DNA of 64,000 nt from Micromussa lordhowensis (GCA_964020085.1 OZ026606.1:13005297-13069296); one strand, 5' to 3'; shown: positions 36,111-47,514, counted from the stretch's first letter. Made by a program: numbers and translations. Notes: a model not told the origin generated them from the letters alone.

Positions 36111-38845
36111 GTCTATGTTCATGACCTTGATAATTGTATAGTTTACGTTATGTAATGATTGCGTGTTTGATTTCATTTATTGATAATATTTTTGGTTAAG
36201 ACCGATCATTGCTACAAAGAAAAGTGTGACAAAAAAATACGAAAAGTACTCGGACAATCACAATTCAATCAATGACTGTAGCTCATTGCCAAAATAAAAG
36301 TTCAAAACATTTAACACGCTGCACAATATAACATTGACCGAAATTAATGTCAAGCGCATCACTGCACAAGTATTCCAAAACGGATCCTAAAAGGCGATAA
36401 GGAGTACCTTTACATTCCGGCACGAAATGGTTATTTGTTATTAAAACAAATCCTCATTGAACCAAAATTCGCAAAAATAAATCTAGAAAAACGAAACAAC
36501 AAGATGACTGTGATCAAGTGTATTTCTAACAAAAACAATACAATGGAGACAATACAGTCTTTTCACTTTTTGATAACTAGATAGAAACTTGGCACACATT
36601 TTCTATTTCTTCATTAGAGGTCATTAGTCTGCATAGTTTCCGCCGTTATCAGCATGTCGCTTTGCAGAGTTTGACATCTCTATAATTTGCCATGTGTTTA
36701 TGCATTGCTTAGTCTCATTTCTAAAGCAACATATGTTGATTTTAGCTTTTTGAACCTTCACTCACAGGCCTGTGAGATACATGTAAGCTTAATAATGAGG
36801 AATAAACCAAGGTAACTTAAAATATTTCTATTTTCTTTATATATCTTGATTTACGTGCTAGTGAGTGTACTGCCGGCTATACTGTGTCCGATTTTTACAG
36901 TCAGTGGCTTCTGTGCAGAATAACTTTAATGGCGGTCTATTACAAATGGAGACTGGCAGACCAGAAGACTTTCTAGGACATTACCAAGGGAAGCGCTCTT
37001 AACGGTAACCAAAACATTACATAGACTATTAGAAACTGTAGTACCACTCTGCAGTCTGTATTTGTCACACACTGTCTTAATGGGGTAGGTCTCAATAATT
37101 AGACTGTAAGGCAAGCAGTCAATGTTAAGACCATCTCGAGATAATGAGTATTTCGTCATTTTACATATTTTAAGTGATTGTACACAAACTTCACCACCAT
37201 TATGCATTTCATCATCAGCTAAGATTTGTATTTAAAGATTTATCTTCATTTTGAATATCATACGTGAATCTCTTTGTAAAACAAAAACCACACTCTAACT
37301 ACTGAGCTGAAAAGTAACTAATGACTGTCATGCAATAAGTAACACAACTATTTTTTAGCAAAATATATTTGAATTTTTCATTTATTAAACTTATAAAACT
37401 AGTTTTGCACACAAAAGTACTAAAAACTAATTACATAGTTGTGGCTTCCTTGTTGAGAGTACTCCATTTAAAATATACCATAGACTAAGGCTCTTCCTTG
37501 TAAAACTAAAGTTCAATTTGCTACCAATATTCACATGATTGGTCACTTTGTATTCCGTTCACAATTTATGTAAATTATGTAATTTGCGAGTACTATAAAA
37601 TACTTTTTGTTTTAATTTTTGACATTTTTATTGTCCATAGAGACAGAAGGCTGACAGCAATAAATAGTAAATTATACAGCATATAATGTTATCCAAATAC
37701 TCTATTGAATATTGTTAATCTGATCAAAATGATAGCATCTTTTAATAGTAGCTTCAAGTATAGTTGTTAATCTGCTAAGCAATGATTAAACATTTTACGT
37801 TCCTCATAGAGATCTAGAAAAATGTGAAAGTTTATGGACGCAAATTAAATGTCTTATGGAATCAGTTTAGGACTCAGTCATTGTTGAAACATAGCTACAT
37901 GTAAGGACTGTAAGGTGGCAGATTAATACAGAATATAATTCTCCTAAGAAAAGGGCGATTCCAGTAGCCTTAAATGTCATTGTACTTTGGATTGTGACTT
38001 CATCTTCACTTTGTTTTATGTCAAATAGTTTCTCTATAGAATTTCCTTTGTGTTGTCTTGAGGTAGACTGGACCACCAATTGTTTGACTGAAATAAGTCT
38101 TGAAGACTTCTACATTTGGGATGTACCAGTAATGCTTCCGTGCTGATTGACATGTTCATTGTATTCATGGCACACTTGATTTTCACTTGCTATTGGTTAC
38201 ATGTATACTTTATCCATCACTGACTAAGCGACACAATGTGGTACAAATTCCCCCAATCTGCAAGTTATAACAATCAGAAAACAATATATTTAACTTTTGA
38301 TATTTTGACAAGGAAGACTATTGAATAACAGGTGTATATATGAAAGATCATGATAGAAATCAAAAGTTATAAGTATTGTATTACACTCTCTACGATTTCA
38401 ACAGCTAGTAGAGTATTTGTTCCAATTATTAATAACAACAAAAAACAACCAGCCAAGAAAGTATATGAATCAAAAGTGTCTTAGATAAATATATGTGCCT
38501 TCATTTAAACATAAATGGCTTCATAAGTAAATGAATATAATTCAAAACTTTGCAACAGTTTCAATAATCCAAAGCACATTTTGACTTTAAAATGTCAGTA
38601 TTAGTTGTGAATTAAAGATGAGACTTACCTTGGTCATGGTCCAGGCCTTGGTCATGGCACAGCACTGACTGCTGTGCACTGGAATGGGATTTCTGTTTTA
38701 CTCACTACATACACCATATTCGCTTCATTTTTCAATTCAATGCTCACATTAAATGATATTATTTTATGTTTCTTTTATGTAAAATTAAAAATTCACGCAA
38801 CATGTATTTTATAGCCTTCAGAAAACTCTTATCTTCAGCTGTAAA
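36111..38845. other. AT-rich 3' flank of the Helentron gene, no gene recognised
   Basis: About 2.7 kb of AT-rich sequence. Open frames such as 36,926-37,207 and 37,867-38,079 (minus) are short and show no known motif. Part is probably the 3' non-coding tail of the Helentron, but I could not find its terminus or a diagnostic hairpin. Confidence 0.4.
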
Positions 38846-41800
38846 TTATTCTTTACATCGTAAATGAAAGAGGATTTTAACTGCATCATGATCTGAATAA
38901 TAGACCCCAATTACAGTATTACAAACATCTTTAAATTTATGGGATTTGATGTAAACATGATCGAGAAGACTTCCTGATAAAAAAGTTGGTTTGGTCACAA
39001 TTTGCTGATAACCCAATGTCCTTTCCAATATATTTTTTAAATTGTGTGATTCTTTTTCATCAAAGTAATTAATATTAAAATCTCCAAGTATCACATCAAC
39101 TGTGTACCCATTTATGATATGATTTAGATTATTAACAAAATCATGTACATTCGAAGCTTGTTTTCTATAAAGGAACAAAAATCTCATTTCACAATTCTCT
39201 CTGCTAGTAAAAACTGTTGTTAACATCAAGCCGTTTATTACTGGAAAGTACTCTTTCTCTTTGATGTACGTTGTTATTTTGTTACAGAACGCTAGGCTGG
39301 AATATCTATCATCACTGTCTTGCCTGTTCAATATAAAAGGATATAGGTGATCTTGAATATCATTGTCTGAATCAGATGCCGCAAGTTGAGTCTCTGTTAA
39401 AAGCAACATATCACAGTTCAAAATTTTAGTGTCAAACTTAATGTCAATACTGTGCTTTCGAAGTGATCTAATATTTAACAAGACAATAGGTATGATAGAG
39501 TCATCTTCCTGTACTTGAAAATTAGCATTCTCGTCTAGCAGTGATGTATTTCGCAGTCTCTCATACTCTTCAATAACTCTTGGATCTGCTTTGATATGTT
39601 TGTGTTCTAATTTTCCGAGAATATAAAGACCTTGAAGAGAAGTAGCACGACTCAAGGCAACATAAATTTGCCCATAATTAAATGACCTTTGTTTAAATAA
39701 ATCAAAACTTATAACAATTTTGTTTAAAGTTAGTCCCTGAACTTTATGAACAGTACATGCCCATGCCAAAGCTAATGGAAACTGCAATCTTTCTATTTCT
39801 GGCGAAGAACGCTTACCAGGATTCAACTTTATTTTAGCTAAGATTGGTTTAATTGGGACAACTTTGTTTTCTTTAGCAAACATATCAGCAGATTTATCAA
39901 TAACCAAATTACCGGCATCTTCGTCATCAAACTTAATATACACTGTAGTGGGCTTCTGACTTACTTCGTTCACAAAGATTCGTGCCACAGTACCTAACTG
40001 TCCATTTATGAGTCTGTCAGAAATATCAACATTGTTTGTTAACATGACACGAGCCCCTTCTTTAACATATATCTCTAAATCTAAGCCACCTGTGTAAGAA
40101 CGTCCTTTTGAAAGAACTCTTTCAATTTCATGTGTTGATACATTCTTTGGATATTGGTCCACTGCCTTAAGAACATGTAAAGGCATTAAAATTTCTTGAA
40201 GTCGTTGATTGTTGTAGTCCATTACAGGTTTATTTTCAGCCCATACATGCAATTCATTCAAAGGATAATTATTTTTGTCATTTACAGAAACTTTTCTAGA
40301 TTGAATAGTGCGTATATCAGCTTCTGTGTGTTGAGCAACTCTCAATCTGTTTAAGAGTTCAATAAAAGGCTGATCGTCCTTTTGCCTCATGATTTCAACC
40401 AGTTCTATCATCTTGAATTTGTGCCATGGATGTGACAAATTATAAACATCATTACTATATCTGCAGAAAATAGGTTTTTGTTGAATAGGTGGTAGCTGAT
40501 GTAAATCACCCACAGCAATAATGCTTATACCAGCAAATATCTTTGAACTTGAAGTTCCAAAAATTTCTTTCAGTCTTTGATGGATATGCAGTAGTCTATT
40601 ATTTGAAACCATTGATATTTCATCAATAATCAACAACTTTAGTTCAGTTAAACTGAGCCTTAATAACGTTTTCTTTTGATCTGGTAACGGAGGTAAATTA
40701 ATTCCAACGTGTTTCGGAATAGCTAGACCTGTATTTACAGTTGTGCCACTAATATTAACAGCTGCAACACCTGTAGGTGCCATTAACAAAACGGTTGGTA
40801 AAGACGGATTCACCGCACTGTACTTAAACATATTCACTGCAGTATGATAAATTGTTCTTATCAAGTGGCTCTTACCACCACCACCACCACCAGTCACAAA
40901 TATATGTATTGGCTCAATACTTTCATTAGTAAGGCAATTGGCACTTTTGATTAAGTTTCTACACCAAGACAACACAACATCATATGTAATACGCTGTTTT
41001 ACATTTAACGATCTCACAGCCTTACGTAGTTCGTCATCTCTAATAGCAGATGGCTGGTTGTAGGTAGTTATTCCTAGAAATGTTTGGCTTATTTCACGTG
41101 GCAGTGATACCAGTTCCTCACGTAAATCGTCATCACAATCATCATCTATGCTATTCATTGCTTCCCTTGACAAGTCGTCGTTTTCTTGGTCATTAATAGG
41201 ATCATATGATTGAAGATCTCTCACCCGATTTTCGCTAACCATCTGTAATGCGGTGACGATAGCCTCGGCATTTGGTTCAAACGTTCTCCTGTTTGTTTCT
41301 ACTTTACTAAAAACTTCAGACTCCTGGAATTTTGTTGAGTATAAATCATCATCACCAAGAAGGTCAGTCTCTGTTCGCCATGGAAAGTAAAGCATTAACA
41401 AATGGTGGTAAAATTTTTCAGGCTCTTTTTCCTTACTTGGTGTGTGGAATCTTATTACAGCCTTAATCTTACGACACTTCATTATTTCTTTTCCGTTATT
41501 GAGCTTAATTGTTTGTGGAAGAACTGATTCACAATTAAAGATATGGTTCGATTCTACTAAATCATCAGAAAGTACATTAGGTTGAACATCATTAAATTCG
41601 TCAGGGTCTTTTTTATAGTCTTTATAGTAGTAAGCTGCAAATTCCGCTAAGCATAACTGGTCAACAATATTTGGCCGATCACTGTATCGTTCGATTATAT
41701 TTGACATGAAAATGTCAGTACTGTCATCTTCCAGAGCTTCAATTTCTACTTCAGATTTTGCCACTCGGCATCTTTCTTCCGGTAAACCAGTATTTACAAA

Positions 41801-44800
41801 CACTGTGCAAGGAAAAGTCTTTCGTAACCAAAGCTCAGGCATGCATCTGTAAACGCATTCTTGAGCGCTAACTTCTCTACAAGACAAAAATGCTGTACCA
41901 ACCTTTCTCAAGCTTTCTCTAATATTCAGATTATTGTCTTTAGCTTCCCTTGCTGCGTTCGTTATTGCTTGAGAACATTCGGTCTCGTCTTTTGAGAAAT
42001 ACGAGCACACGTACGTTACACATTTGTAGTGATTAAAAACAGGCTGCAAATCCACATTAGCTCTGAAACCTTTTATTCCTGCTTCAAAGTAGTTATTGAT
42101 GAAGCAACTGTCAACTGCTCTTTTAAGATGCAGCTCAAAATCGGAATCCGCAGAAATAGATAAAGCCCAATTATACTCGTCTTTGGAAACTTTGCACATA
42201 GCCAACACGTCCTCTGCACTTGTGCTTGAATCATAATCAGGTTTACTTGGATCTAACTTTTCGTTAATCTTTTCTTTTACACAGCATAAGATTTCATTTC
42301 GCCTTTTCAAGACAAGTACCTTTTGTTCATCAGGCATGTCATCCGCTAGTGGCTTGGATACAATTGTTTCGTTAGTGAAAAATTGCCCAAAGTTAAATCT
42401 GCATGGAATGTTCCTATACTTTTTGCAACTTTTAGAATGTGTATGTTTTTGGTACATGTTTACCAAGTCATGAAATTCGCAGTCATTTTCCCTATTAGGA
42501 AGACTTCCTTGTACATGCTCATCAATGTACCTTATGTAAGTTTCTTCGCTGCCATCTTTCAGCTCAGGACAATCTGAAGTCCATATTAATGAGTGTAAAT
42601 GTGGAGAACCACGCATTTGAAATTCAATTCTAAGCGCATAATACACAATCTTTCCGATAGGTTTCGCATTGCTCAATAGTACATCCTTGAAAAATGTCTC
42701 TACTCTGTGTTGGAAGTGCTTAGCAACAATAACAGGATTTAAGTTAAGCAAAGAACATTTCTCATTATATGACAAATTGCCTATTTCCTCATCCGTGATA
42801 TTTTCTCCTCTCACACGAGACAGGATGTGAAAAAGTTCATGCCATCGAAGGTCAGCGCATGATAAAGTCATAAACCACGTTGGGATTCCAAGTTGTTGTA
42901 CCATTGCTATTACTTCGTACATAAACTTTTGCCAATACGGTGGACTACCTGGGATACCTCTCAGAAAAAGATATGCCTGGTCCTTGAAGATAAGATTTTT
43001 CACACATTTTTCATTTGATCTAAATTGTGATGCTGTTAGGGGCTGCCCGTGTAGCTTTTTTAAAGCAATATTGATGCTATCTGAAACTTTTTTTTGTTCA
43101 ATGATAAACTGTGCAAAGAAAAGATATTCGGGATTCATAGCAAATCTCCCGCTATAATGAAGTAAACGAGCATTAAAGTATCTGACCGGTGTTAATTTCT
43201 CTTTTCTGTCCATTTTATACCCAAATCTACCTTTAGGAAAAAGAACTGGAAAGGCTAATTCCTCACAATGTCTGTCAGTCATCATAGACACGGGATGTTT
43301 ATTTTCGCCAGGAGCAACACTGAATATTTCATTTCCTGCAGATGTCTGCCTTCCCTCTTCATTAGATATTATAGGATAATCTGGGATAATGGACTGTAAA
43401 CACGTTTCAGAAGTCGCTGCTCGGTGATCATTTAGTGGGTCTTCCTTCTCACAATCGTCATCATAATCCCCAGAAGCATCACTATCTAAGTTTCCATCCT
43501 GAGAACAATGTCCCTTGTCTTTTCTCGCTTGTTCGTTAACTCCCTGTTCCTTCCCACAGTCGCCATCATTTCCATCACAATGACCAGCTAAAATTCCAGT
43601 CTGAGAACAACTGGCGAAGCTCGATTCCATTTCTTGTTCATGATCACAAAGGCTCGACATTTCACGATCAATGTTTTCAAGGTTAATGGCTACATTTTCA
43701 TATAATTCATTATTCCGTTGAAGCCACTGGAGGGCATGTAGCACTACCTCTGGACGCACTGCCTGAAAGTAAACATGACCTCTAAATTGCAATTTCCTCT
43801 TTAATTTTAACATAATAATTCCAGAATTTTCAGGTGGCCTTGGTAAAACATGACACGTTTCTTCACAGGATACTGGGACATTACAAATTGCTCCCTTAAT
43901 TTTCTTTTGCTGGCCTTTTGGCATAACAACAATTTTCTGAAATACGATTCGTTGAGAAACCAATATTTGTTCAAGTTTTTCTAAACTTGCAAGCTCAGGT
44001 GGCACATCATCAACTGCGAGATTGTTGTACACTGCTTGACACGGACTTTTGTTTTTCTTCTTGATTGAGACGTGACAAGTGTTGCAAATGTACATATTTC
44101 CGTTAAATGACGTGACACTTGTAAACAAACAGGAACTGAAGTTGTAATTGTCCTTCTTAAATTCCAATACAGTTTTTCTGTACAAAAGTCTATTGCACAC
44201 TACACAGATATAATAAGGACCTTCCCTTATAGCTCGATTGAATTGCTGGATGTAATAGTCCAGTGAATATGTAGAGAAACATTTTTCCTCCTTTAATTCT
44301 TTTCGCCTAGTTACTATTTGTTTTATTAGGTCTTTTTTTTCGCCAGAATCCATTATCCTGTATTTCTCAACATTTCGAAGGAACAATTTTTGCTTTTTAT
44401 TCGCCTTCATAAGTCTGTATTTCTCAGCATTTTGAACACTCAATTGTTGCTTTTTGTTCGCCTCCATAATTCTGTATTTCTCAGCATTTTGAACACTCAA
44501 TTGTTGCTTTTTGTTCGCCTCCATAATTCTGTATTTCTCAGCATGTTGAACACTCAATTCTTGCTTTTTCCGCGCCTCCATAAGTCTGTATTTCTCAGCA
44601 TTTTGAACACTCAAATTTCGCTTTTTAGTCGGCTCCATATGTTTGTATTTTTCGGCCTTTCTAATCCTTAAGGCTTTCTTTTGACAGGATTCCATGTTGG
44701 CATACTTTGCAGCGCAATTATCTAAACAAGCTCGTTTTTTCGCTGGTTCCATTGCAGCATAGTTTTCTCTTCGTTGTTTGGCAAGTTTCTGCTTCTGTTT

Positions 44801-46555
44801 TACTGACATGTATCTTCTTATAATTTTCTGGCGATCTTTTTCTAACAGGTCACAACTGCATTTGATGAACTGCATTTCATACGTTTTTGCCTCTGTCGTT
44901 TTATCAGTTAGAATTCTGACGAGAAGTTCGATTGCCCTAGCTACACTTTCGACAATTTGATAAACATAACCTTTCGACTCTTTATTGTCAAGTCCAAATA
45001 CAGCGTAACTTTTTCTCCCCATATTTCCTTTTTTAAAAATGCAGCAAACGTAGCACTTTGACTGAGACGTGGACATCAAAAAACCGGTATTGTGTTCTTG
45101 ATTTTCTGTTATAACTTTTTTCATTTCTTGTATGACAAATAGCGATTCTTGCTCTTTTTTTCTTCCTTTGTATACTACATTAAAACGTGCTTCGATGTTA
45201 GCAACCTCTATTGCAATAGAATTTGGAAGATCAGAGACCATGCAACGTTCTTTCAACATCGTGTTCTCATATAGCTGGTTACTATTCTCGATTATGGCAT
45301 CCAATGTATTTTCATTCCAATATCGAATTTCCTTTAATATTGAGAAACAAATTGCATAGAAACAAATAAAACAACACCGTCTACACGAGCAAAACGACTT
45401 ATCACTTTCTAGTGAACTATCTGAAATTAATTCATTTCTATTTAAATTCTCAATATTTACTGGTGGAGAGATTTCGGGTGTCGTTAGACCAACACCTCCA
45501 GCTACATTTGTTGATATCTGAACGCCTCTTAATTCATAAACTGCATCTATAATTCCAACGTATAAGTTTTCAAAATACTCTACTACTTTGTCAAGAGAAG
45601 CTATCTCTAATAGCACACAGGTTCCACAGGAATCAAACATTCCTTCTGAATCACGGCTATGTGAGTCAAAAACTCTAAACGTACCATTGCTTTTTACAAG
45701 AATGGCTACCGTACAAGTCGTCACTGTGAGAATAAACGATGTAAAATTTTCTCTTAGCAATAATTCAAACGCTTCAATCAAGGGTAGACAGTGAGCTTCT
45801 ATTGAACAGTCATTAAAATTGTGCACACTTCCAAAGTAGCTGTCACTGTATTTTAATCTATACATAGTATCCCTTAGACACAATACCTCAGGTAACTCCG
45901 TCAACATTAATAAATCCTGTCCTGTAGACTGTGATAGCCGTGTGTACAACTCATTACCAACATTCATTATTTCTTTAAGATCTGAGGATGATCTTATTGA
46001 ATTGATGAAGTCAAATAGTATTGCTATCAAGCTCATTGCCACACATTGTTTTCCCGCATTTGAACCAAAAACTAAACTGTTTCCTTGACTATATGGAGCA
46101 TGAATGGTTTTGGAGGGATCTACAACAAACGGACCAGGATTTGTCTCTATATCCCCAGAAAGCTTACTGGCAATATTGTTTGTTTTGTGATTTAAGCTCT
46201 TGTACACCATTTTACTTCCTAATGACAAAATTCTGCAACTATTTCTCAAGGGGTATTCCTTAGTCATCCAAAACTCATTGGTTTCTGTTATACGTTCGTC
46301 ATTACCAAAGACAACTGCTTTGCGAAGAAAGGGAGTTCGAATAATTTGATAAACTTTTGAAGACTTGGGGGCATTTTTTAATACATAATTTCGAATTCTT
46401 TTCCTTAGTTTTCTCCTTTTCAAAGCCCGTTTCATCTGTTTCACAGGAAGCCTACTCGGTTCCCTACAGCGTCGTCCTTTACCGTTTCTTTGGCTGTCGA
46501 CACTACTAATAAACAATGCAAACCGAGATCGACAAGAAGTTTCTTTTACTTCCAT
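38846..46555 (-). CDS. Helentron-type rolling-circle transposon polyprotein (2,569 aa, intact)
   Basis: One uninterrupted frame encodes the replication-transposition protein of a Helitron-group element. In order: a basic N-terminus; a 2A-like motif at residues 134-142 (GDIETNPGP); a probable cysteine peptidase with GKQC (Cys171) and VFDSHSRD (Asp297, His299), like herpes-tegument-type C76 peptidases in motif spacing only; lysine-rich repeats of about 20 residues (595-740); a CxxC-rich DUF6570-like region from about 780; a Helitron_like_N domain from about 1100; the HUH metal site SPHLHSLIW (about 1316-1324); and the Rep tyrosine motif YVCSYFSK (about 1511). A PIF1-like helicase follows (Walker A GGGGGGKS about 1888, Walker B IIDEIS about 1973, ALSRA motif VI). 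A C-terminal EEP endonuclease (LNIRSL, TETQ, GDFNIN, SDHDAV) closes the protein. The endonuclease marks the Helentron branch. No stop or frameshift suggests recent activity; the element ends are not located. Confidence 0.95.
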   Translation of the reverse strand: MEVKETSCRSRFALFISSVDSQRNGKGRRCREPSRLPVKQMKRALKRRKLRKRIRNYVLKNAPKSSKVYQIIRTPFLRKAVVFGNDERITETNEFWMTKEYPLRNSCRILSLGSKMVYKSLNHKTNNIASKLSGDIETNPGPFVVDPSKTIHAPYSQGNSLVFGSNAGKQCVAMSLIAILFDFINSIRSSSDLKEIMNVGNELYTRLSQSTGQDLLMLTELPEVLCLRDTMYRLKYSDSYFGSVHNFNDCSIEAHCLPLIEAFELLLRENFTSFILTVTTCTVAILVKSNGTFRVFDSHSRDSEGMFDSCGTCVLLEIASLDKVVEYFENLYVGIIDAVYELRGVQISTNVAGGVGLTTPEISPPVNIENLNRNELISDSSLESDKSFCSCRRCCFICFYAICFSILKEIRYWNENTLDAIIENSNQLYENTMLKERCMVSDLPNSIAIEVANIEARFNVVYKGRKKEQESLFVIQEMKKVITENQEHNTGFLMSTSQSKCYVCCIFKKGNMGRKSYAVFGLDNKESKGYVYQIVESVARAIELLVRILTDKTTEAKTYEMQFIKCSCDLLEKDRQKIIRRYMSVKQKQKLAKQRRENYAAMEPAKKRACLDNCAAKYANMESCQKKALRIRKAEKYKHMEPTKKRNLSVQNAEKYRLMEARKKQELSVQHAEKYRIMEANKKQQLSVQNAEKYRIMEANKKQQLSVQNAEKYRLMKANKKQKLFLRNVEKYRIMDSGEKKDLIKQIVTRRKELKEEKCFSTYSLDYYIQQFNRAIREGPYYICVVCNRLLYRKTVLEFKKDNYNFSSCLFTSVTSFNGNMYICNTCHVSIKKKNKSPCQAVYNNLAVDDVPPELASLEKLEQILVSQRIVFQKIVVMPKGQQKKIKGAICNVPVSCEETCHVLPRPPENSGIIMLKLKRKLQFRGHVYFQAVRPEVVLHALQWLQRNNELYENVAINLENIDREMSSLCDHEQEMESSFASCSQTGILAGHCDGNDGDCGKEQGVNEQARKDKGHCSQDGNLDSDASGDYDDDCEKEDPLNDHRAATSETCLQSIIPDYPIISNEEGRQTSAGNEIFSVAPGENKHPVSMMTDRHCEELAFPVLFPKGRFGYKMDRKEKLTPVRYFNARLLHYSGRFAMNPEYLFFAQFIIEQKKVSDSINIALKKLHGQPLTASQFRSNEKCVKNLIFKDQAYLFLRGIPGSPPYWQKFMYEVIAMVQQLGIPTWFMTLSCADLRWHELFHILSRVRGENITDEEIGNLSYNEKCSLLNLNPVIVAKHFQHRVETFFKDVLLSNAKPIGKIVYYALRIEFQMRGSPHLHSLIWTSDCPELKDGSEETYIRYIDEHVQGSLPNRENDCEFHDLVNMYQKHTHSKSCKKYRNIPCRFNFGQFFTNETIVSKPLADDMPDEQKVLVLKRRNEILCCVKEKINEKLDPSKPDYDSSTSAEDVLAMCKVSKDEYNWALSISADSDFELHLKRAVDSCFINNYFEAGIKGFRANVDLQPVFNHYKCVTYVCSYFSKDETECSQAITNAAREAKDNNLNIRESLRKVGTAFLSCREVSAQECVYRCMPELWLRKTFPCTVFVNTGLPEERCRVAKSEVEIEALEDDSTDIFMSNIIERYSDRPNIVDQLCLAEFAAYYYKDYKKDPDEFNDVQPNVLSDDLVESNHIFNCESVLPQTIKLNNGKEIMKCRKIKAVIRFHTPSKEKEPEKFYHHLLMLYFPWRTETDLLGDDDLYSTKFQESEVFSKVETNRRTFEPNAEAIVTALQMVSENRVRDLQSYDPINDQENDDLSREAMNSIDDDCDDDLREELVSLPREISQTFLGITTYNQPSAIRDDELRKAVRSLNVKQRITYDVVLSWCRNLIKSANCLTNESIEPIHIFVTGGGGGGKSHLIRTIYHTAVNMFKYSAVNPSLPTVLLMAPTGVAAVNISGTTVNTGLAIPKHVGINLPPLPDQKKTLLRLSLTELKLLIIDEISMVSNNRLLHIHQRLKEIFGTSSSKIFAGISIIAVGDLHQLPPIQQKPIFCRYSNDVYNLSHPWHKFKMIELVEIMRQKDDQPFIELLNRLRVAQHTEADIRTIQSRKVSVNDKNNYPLNELHVWAENKPVMDYNNQRLQEILMPLHVLKAVDQYPKNVSTHEIERVLSKGRSYTGGLDLEIYVKEGARVMLTNNVDISDRLINGQLGTVARIFVNEVSQKPTTVYIKFDDEDAGNLVIDKSADMFAKENKVVPIKPILAKIKLNPGKRSSPEIERLQFPLALAWACTVHKVQGLTLNKIVISFDLFKQRSFNYGQIYVALSRATSLQGLYILGKLEHKHIKADPRVIEEYERLRNTSLLDENANFQVQEDDSIIPIVLLNIRSLRKHSIDIKFDTKILNCDMLLLTETQLAASDSDNDIQDHLYPFILNRQDSDDRYSSLAFCNKITTYIKEKEYFPVINGLMLTTVFTSRENCEMRFLFLYRKQASNVHDFVNNLNHIINGYTVDVILGDFNINYFDEKESHNLKNILERTLGYQQIVTKPTFLSGSLLDHVYIKSHKFKDVCNTVIGVYYSDHDAVKILFHLRCKE
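44330..44770 (-). repeat. In-frame ~60-bp coding repeats in the Helentron gene
   Basis: About seven units coding for variants of LSVQNAEKYRIMEANKKQQ; the central ones are almost identical in DNA. The segment is highly charged and probably alpha-helical. The unit count may vary between copies of the element. Confidence 0.8.
46130..46156 (-). other. 2A-like ribosome-skipping motif
   Basis: Codons 134-142 of the Helentron frame read GDIETNPGP, matching the 2A consensus D-x-E-x-N-P-G-P in full. Skipping would fall between Gly141 and Pro142 and release a basic leader of 141 residues from the peptidase-Rep-helicase part. 2A sequences are known from viruses and from some animal non-LTR retrotransposons; activity here is inferred from the motif. 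Confidence 0.8.
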
Positions 46556-46559
46556 TATA

Positions 46560-47298
46560 CGTATCTGGGTTTGATAACTTCACGTCCTCACTGCGCACCC
46601 TCTGATGCAGTATTCACTTGAATAATGTTCAATGTATTTCACAACTTCAGTCACTTTTGTTAAGCTTTGTTTGATTGTGTTTTTCTTTGTTTCAACTTCA
46701 GTCGTTTTTTAAGTTAGGACGAACAGGGTGACTCGTCACCCATAAACTCGTAGATCAGCTACGGAATCTTGGACCCTAAAGAAACAAAAGAACAAAACAA
46801 TTAATATCAAAGCCATCTACATGAGCACCATTTCATTTTTAGCTTGGACAATGACGTAGACATTATTCAAGGTAAAGGTAAGGGTCAACAATTTCACTCC
46901 TTCCTTCCATCGATTCATCAGCTAACTTTTTCTACACCGCTAACCAGTATATTCTTTTTGTGTGAGTACGATTTGGTTCAATTGCTGAACGCAATCGAAC
47001 TCAATCCACGGATATTTAGTTCGATTGGGTTCGATTTGCTACACCGGGAAAATCACGCCGAAACCACGCGTTGCAAAAAATCTCTTCAAAACCCCGATTT
47101 CGAAGCAACATATCACTTCCGTATTAATAACGGCAATAGTATAATCTATTTCTTAACAATTCAGCTTCATCGTGTTAAAATTTCGGCGAAATTGAACAAA
47201 ACCAGAATTAATCGGAATTTTTTTTGTCAACCTCACTCTATTGCTTGAGTAGAAGCGACGGTCGCCCATAGAAACCGAAAAACATAAACATAACACAA
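46560..47298. other. 5' flank of the Helentron gene, no gene recognised
   Basis: It holds the presumed 5' non-coding part of the minus-strand Helentron. A plus-strand open frame at 46,844-47,248 has no recognisable motif and is probably chance. Confidence 0.4.
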
Positions 47299-47514
47299 AG
47301 GGCGTGTTTAAAACACGAAATGGCGAAATGGCACTCCGGTTAGCCTAAACAGCGCTTCGGTTAGCCTAAATAGCGCTTCGGTTAGCCTAAATATCACTTC
47401 GGTTAGCCTAAATATCACTGACTTGAAGGTGGTTAGCTCTCGATAATTGTATCGATTAACCGTATCCCACATTGTTAAGAGCCATTTCGCCATTTCGTGT
47501 TTTAAACACGCCCT
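47299..47514. mobile_element. Foldback MITE with AGGGCGTGTTTAAAACACGA ends and internal 21-bp repeats
   Basis: The inverted ends of about 34 bp (AGGGCGTGTTTAAAACACGA then AATGGCGAAATGGC) are nearly exact. The interior has four tandem units of CGGTTAGCCTAAATAGCGCTT or close variants (47,336-47,420). No coding capacity. Confidence 0.8.

Noticed and set aside
44390..44671. Plus-strand frame with repeated LFVRLHNSVFLSILNTQ
   Set aside because: Antisense of the Helentron's lysine-rich coding repeats.
38846..46555. Large virus-like polyprotein with herpes-tegument-like peptidase and 2A motif
   Set aside because: The HUH Rep, PIF1 helicase and EEP endonuclease order is that of a Helentron; no capsid or polymerase genes are present, so I do not call a viral insertion.
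46844..47248. 134-codon plus-strand frame upstream of the Helentron
   Set aside because: No known motif, low-complexity composition and no splice or conservation evidence.
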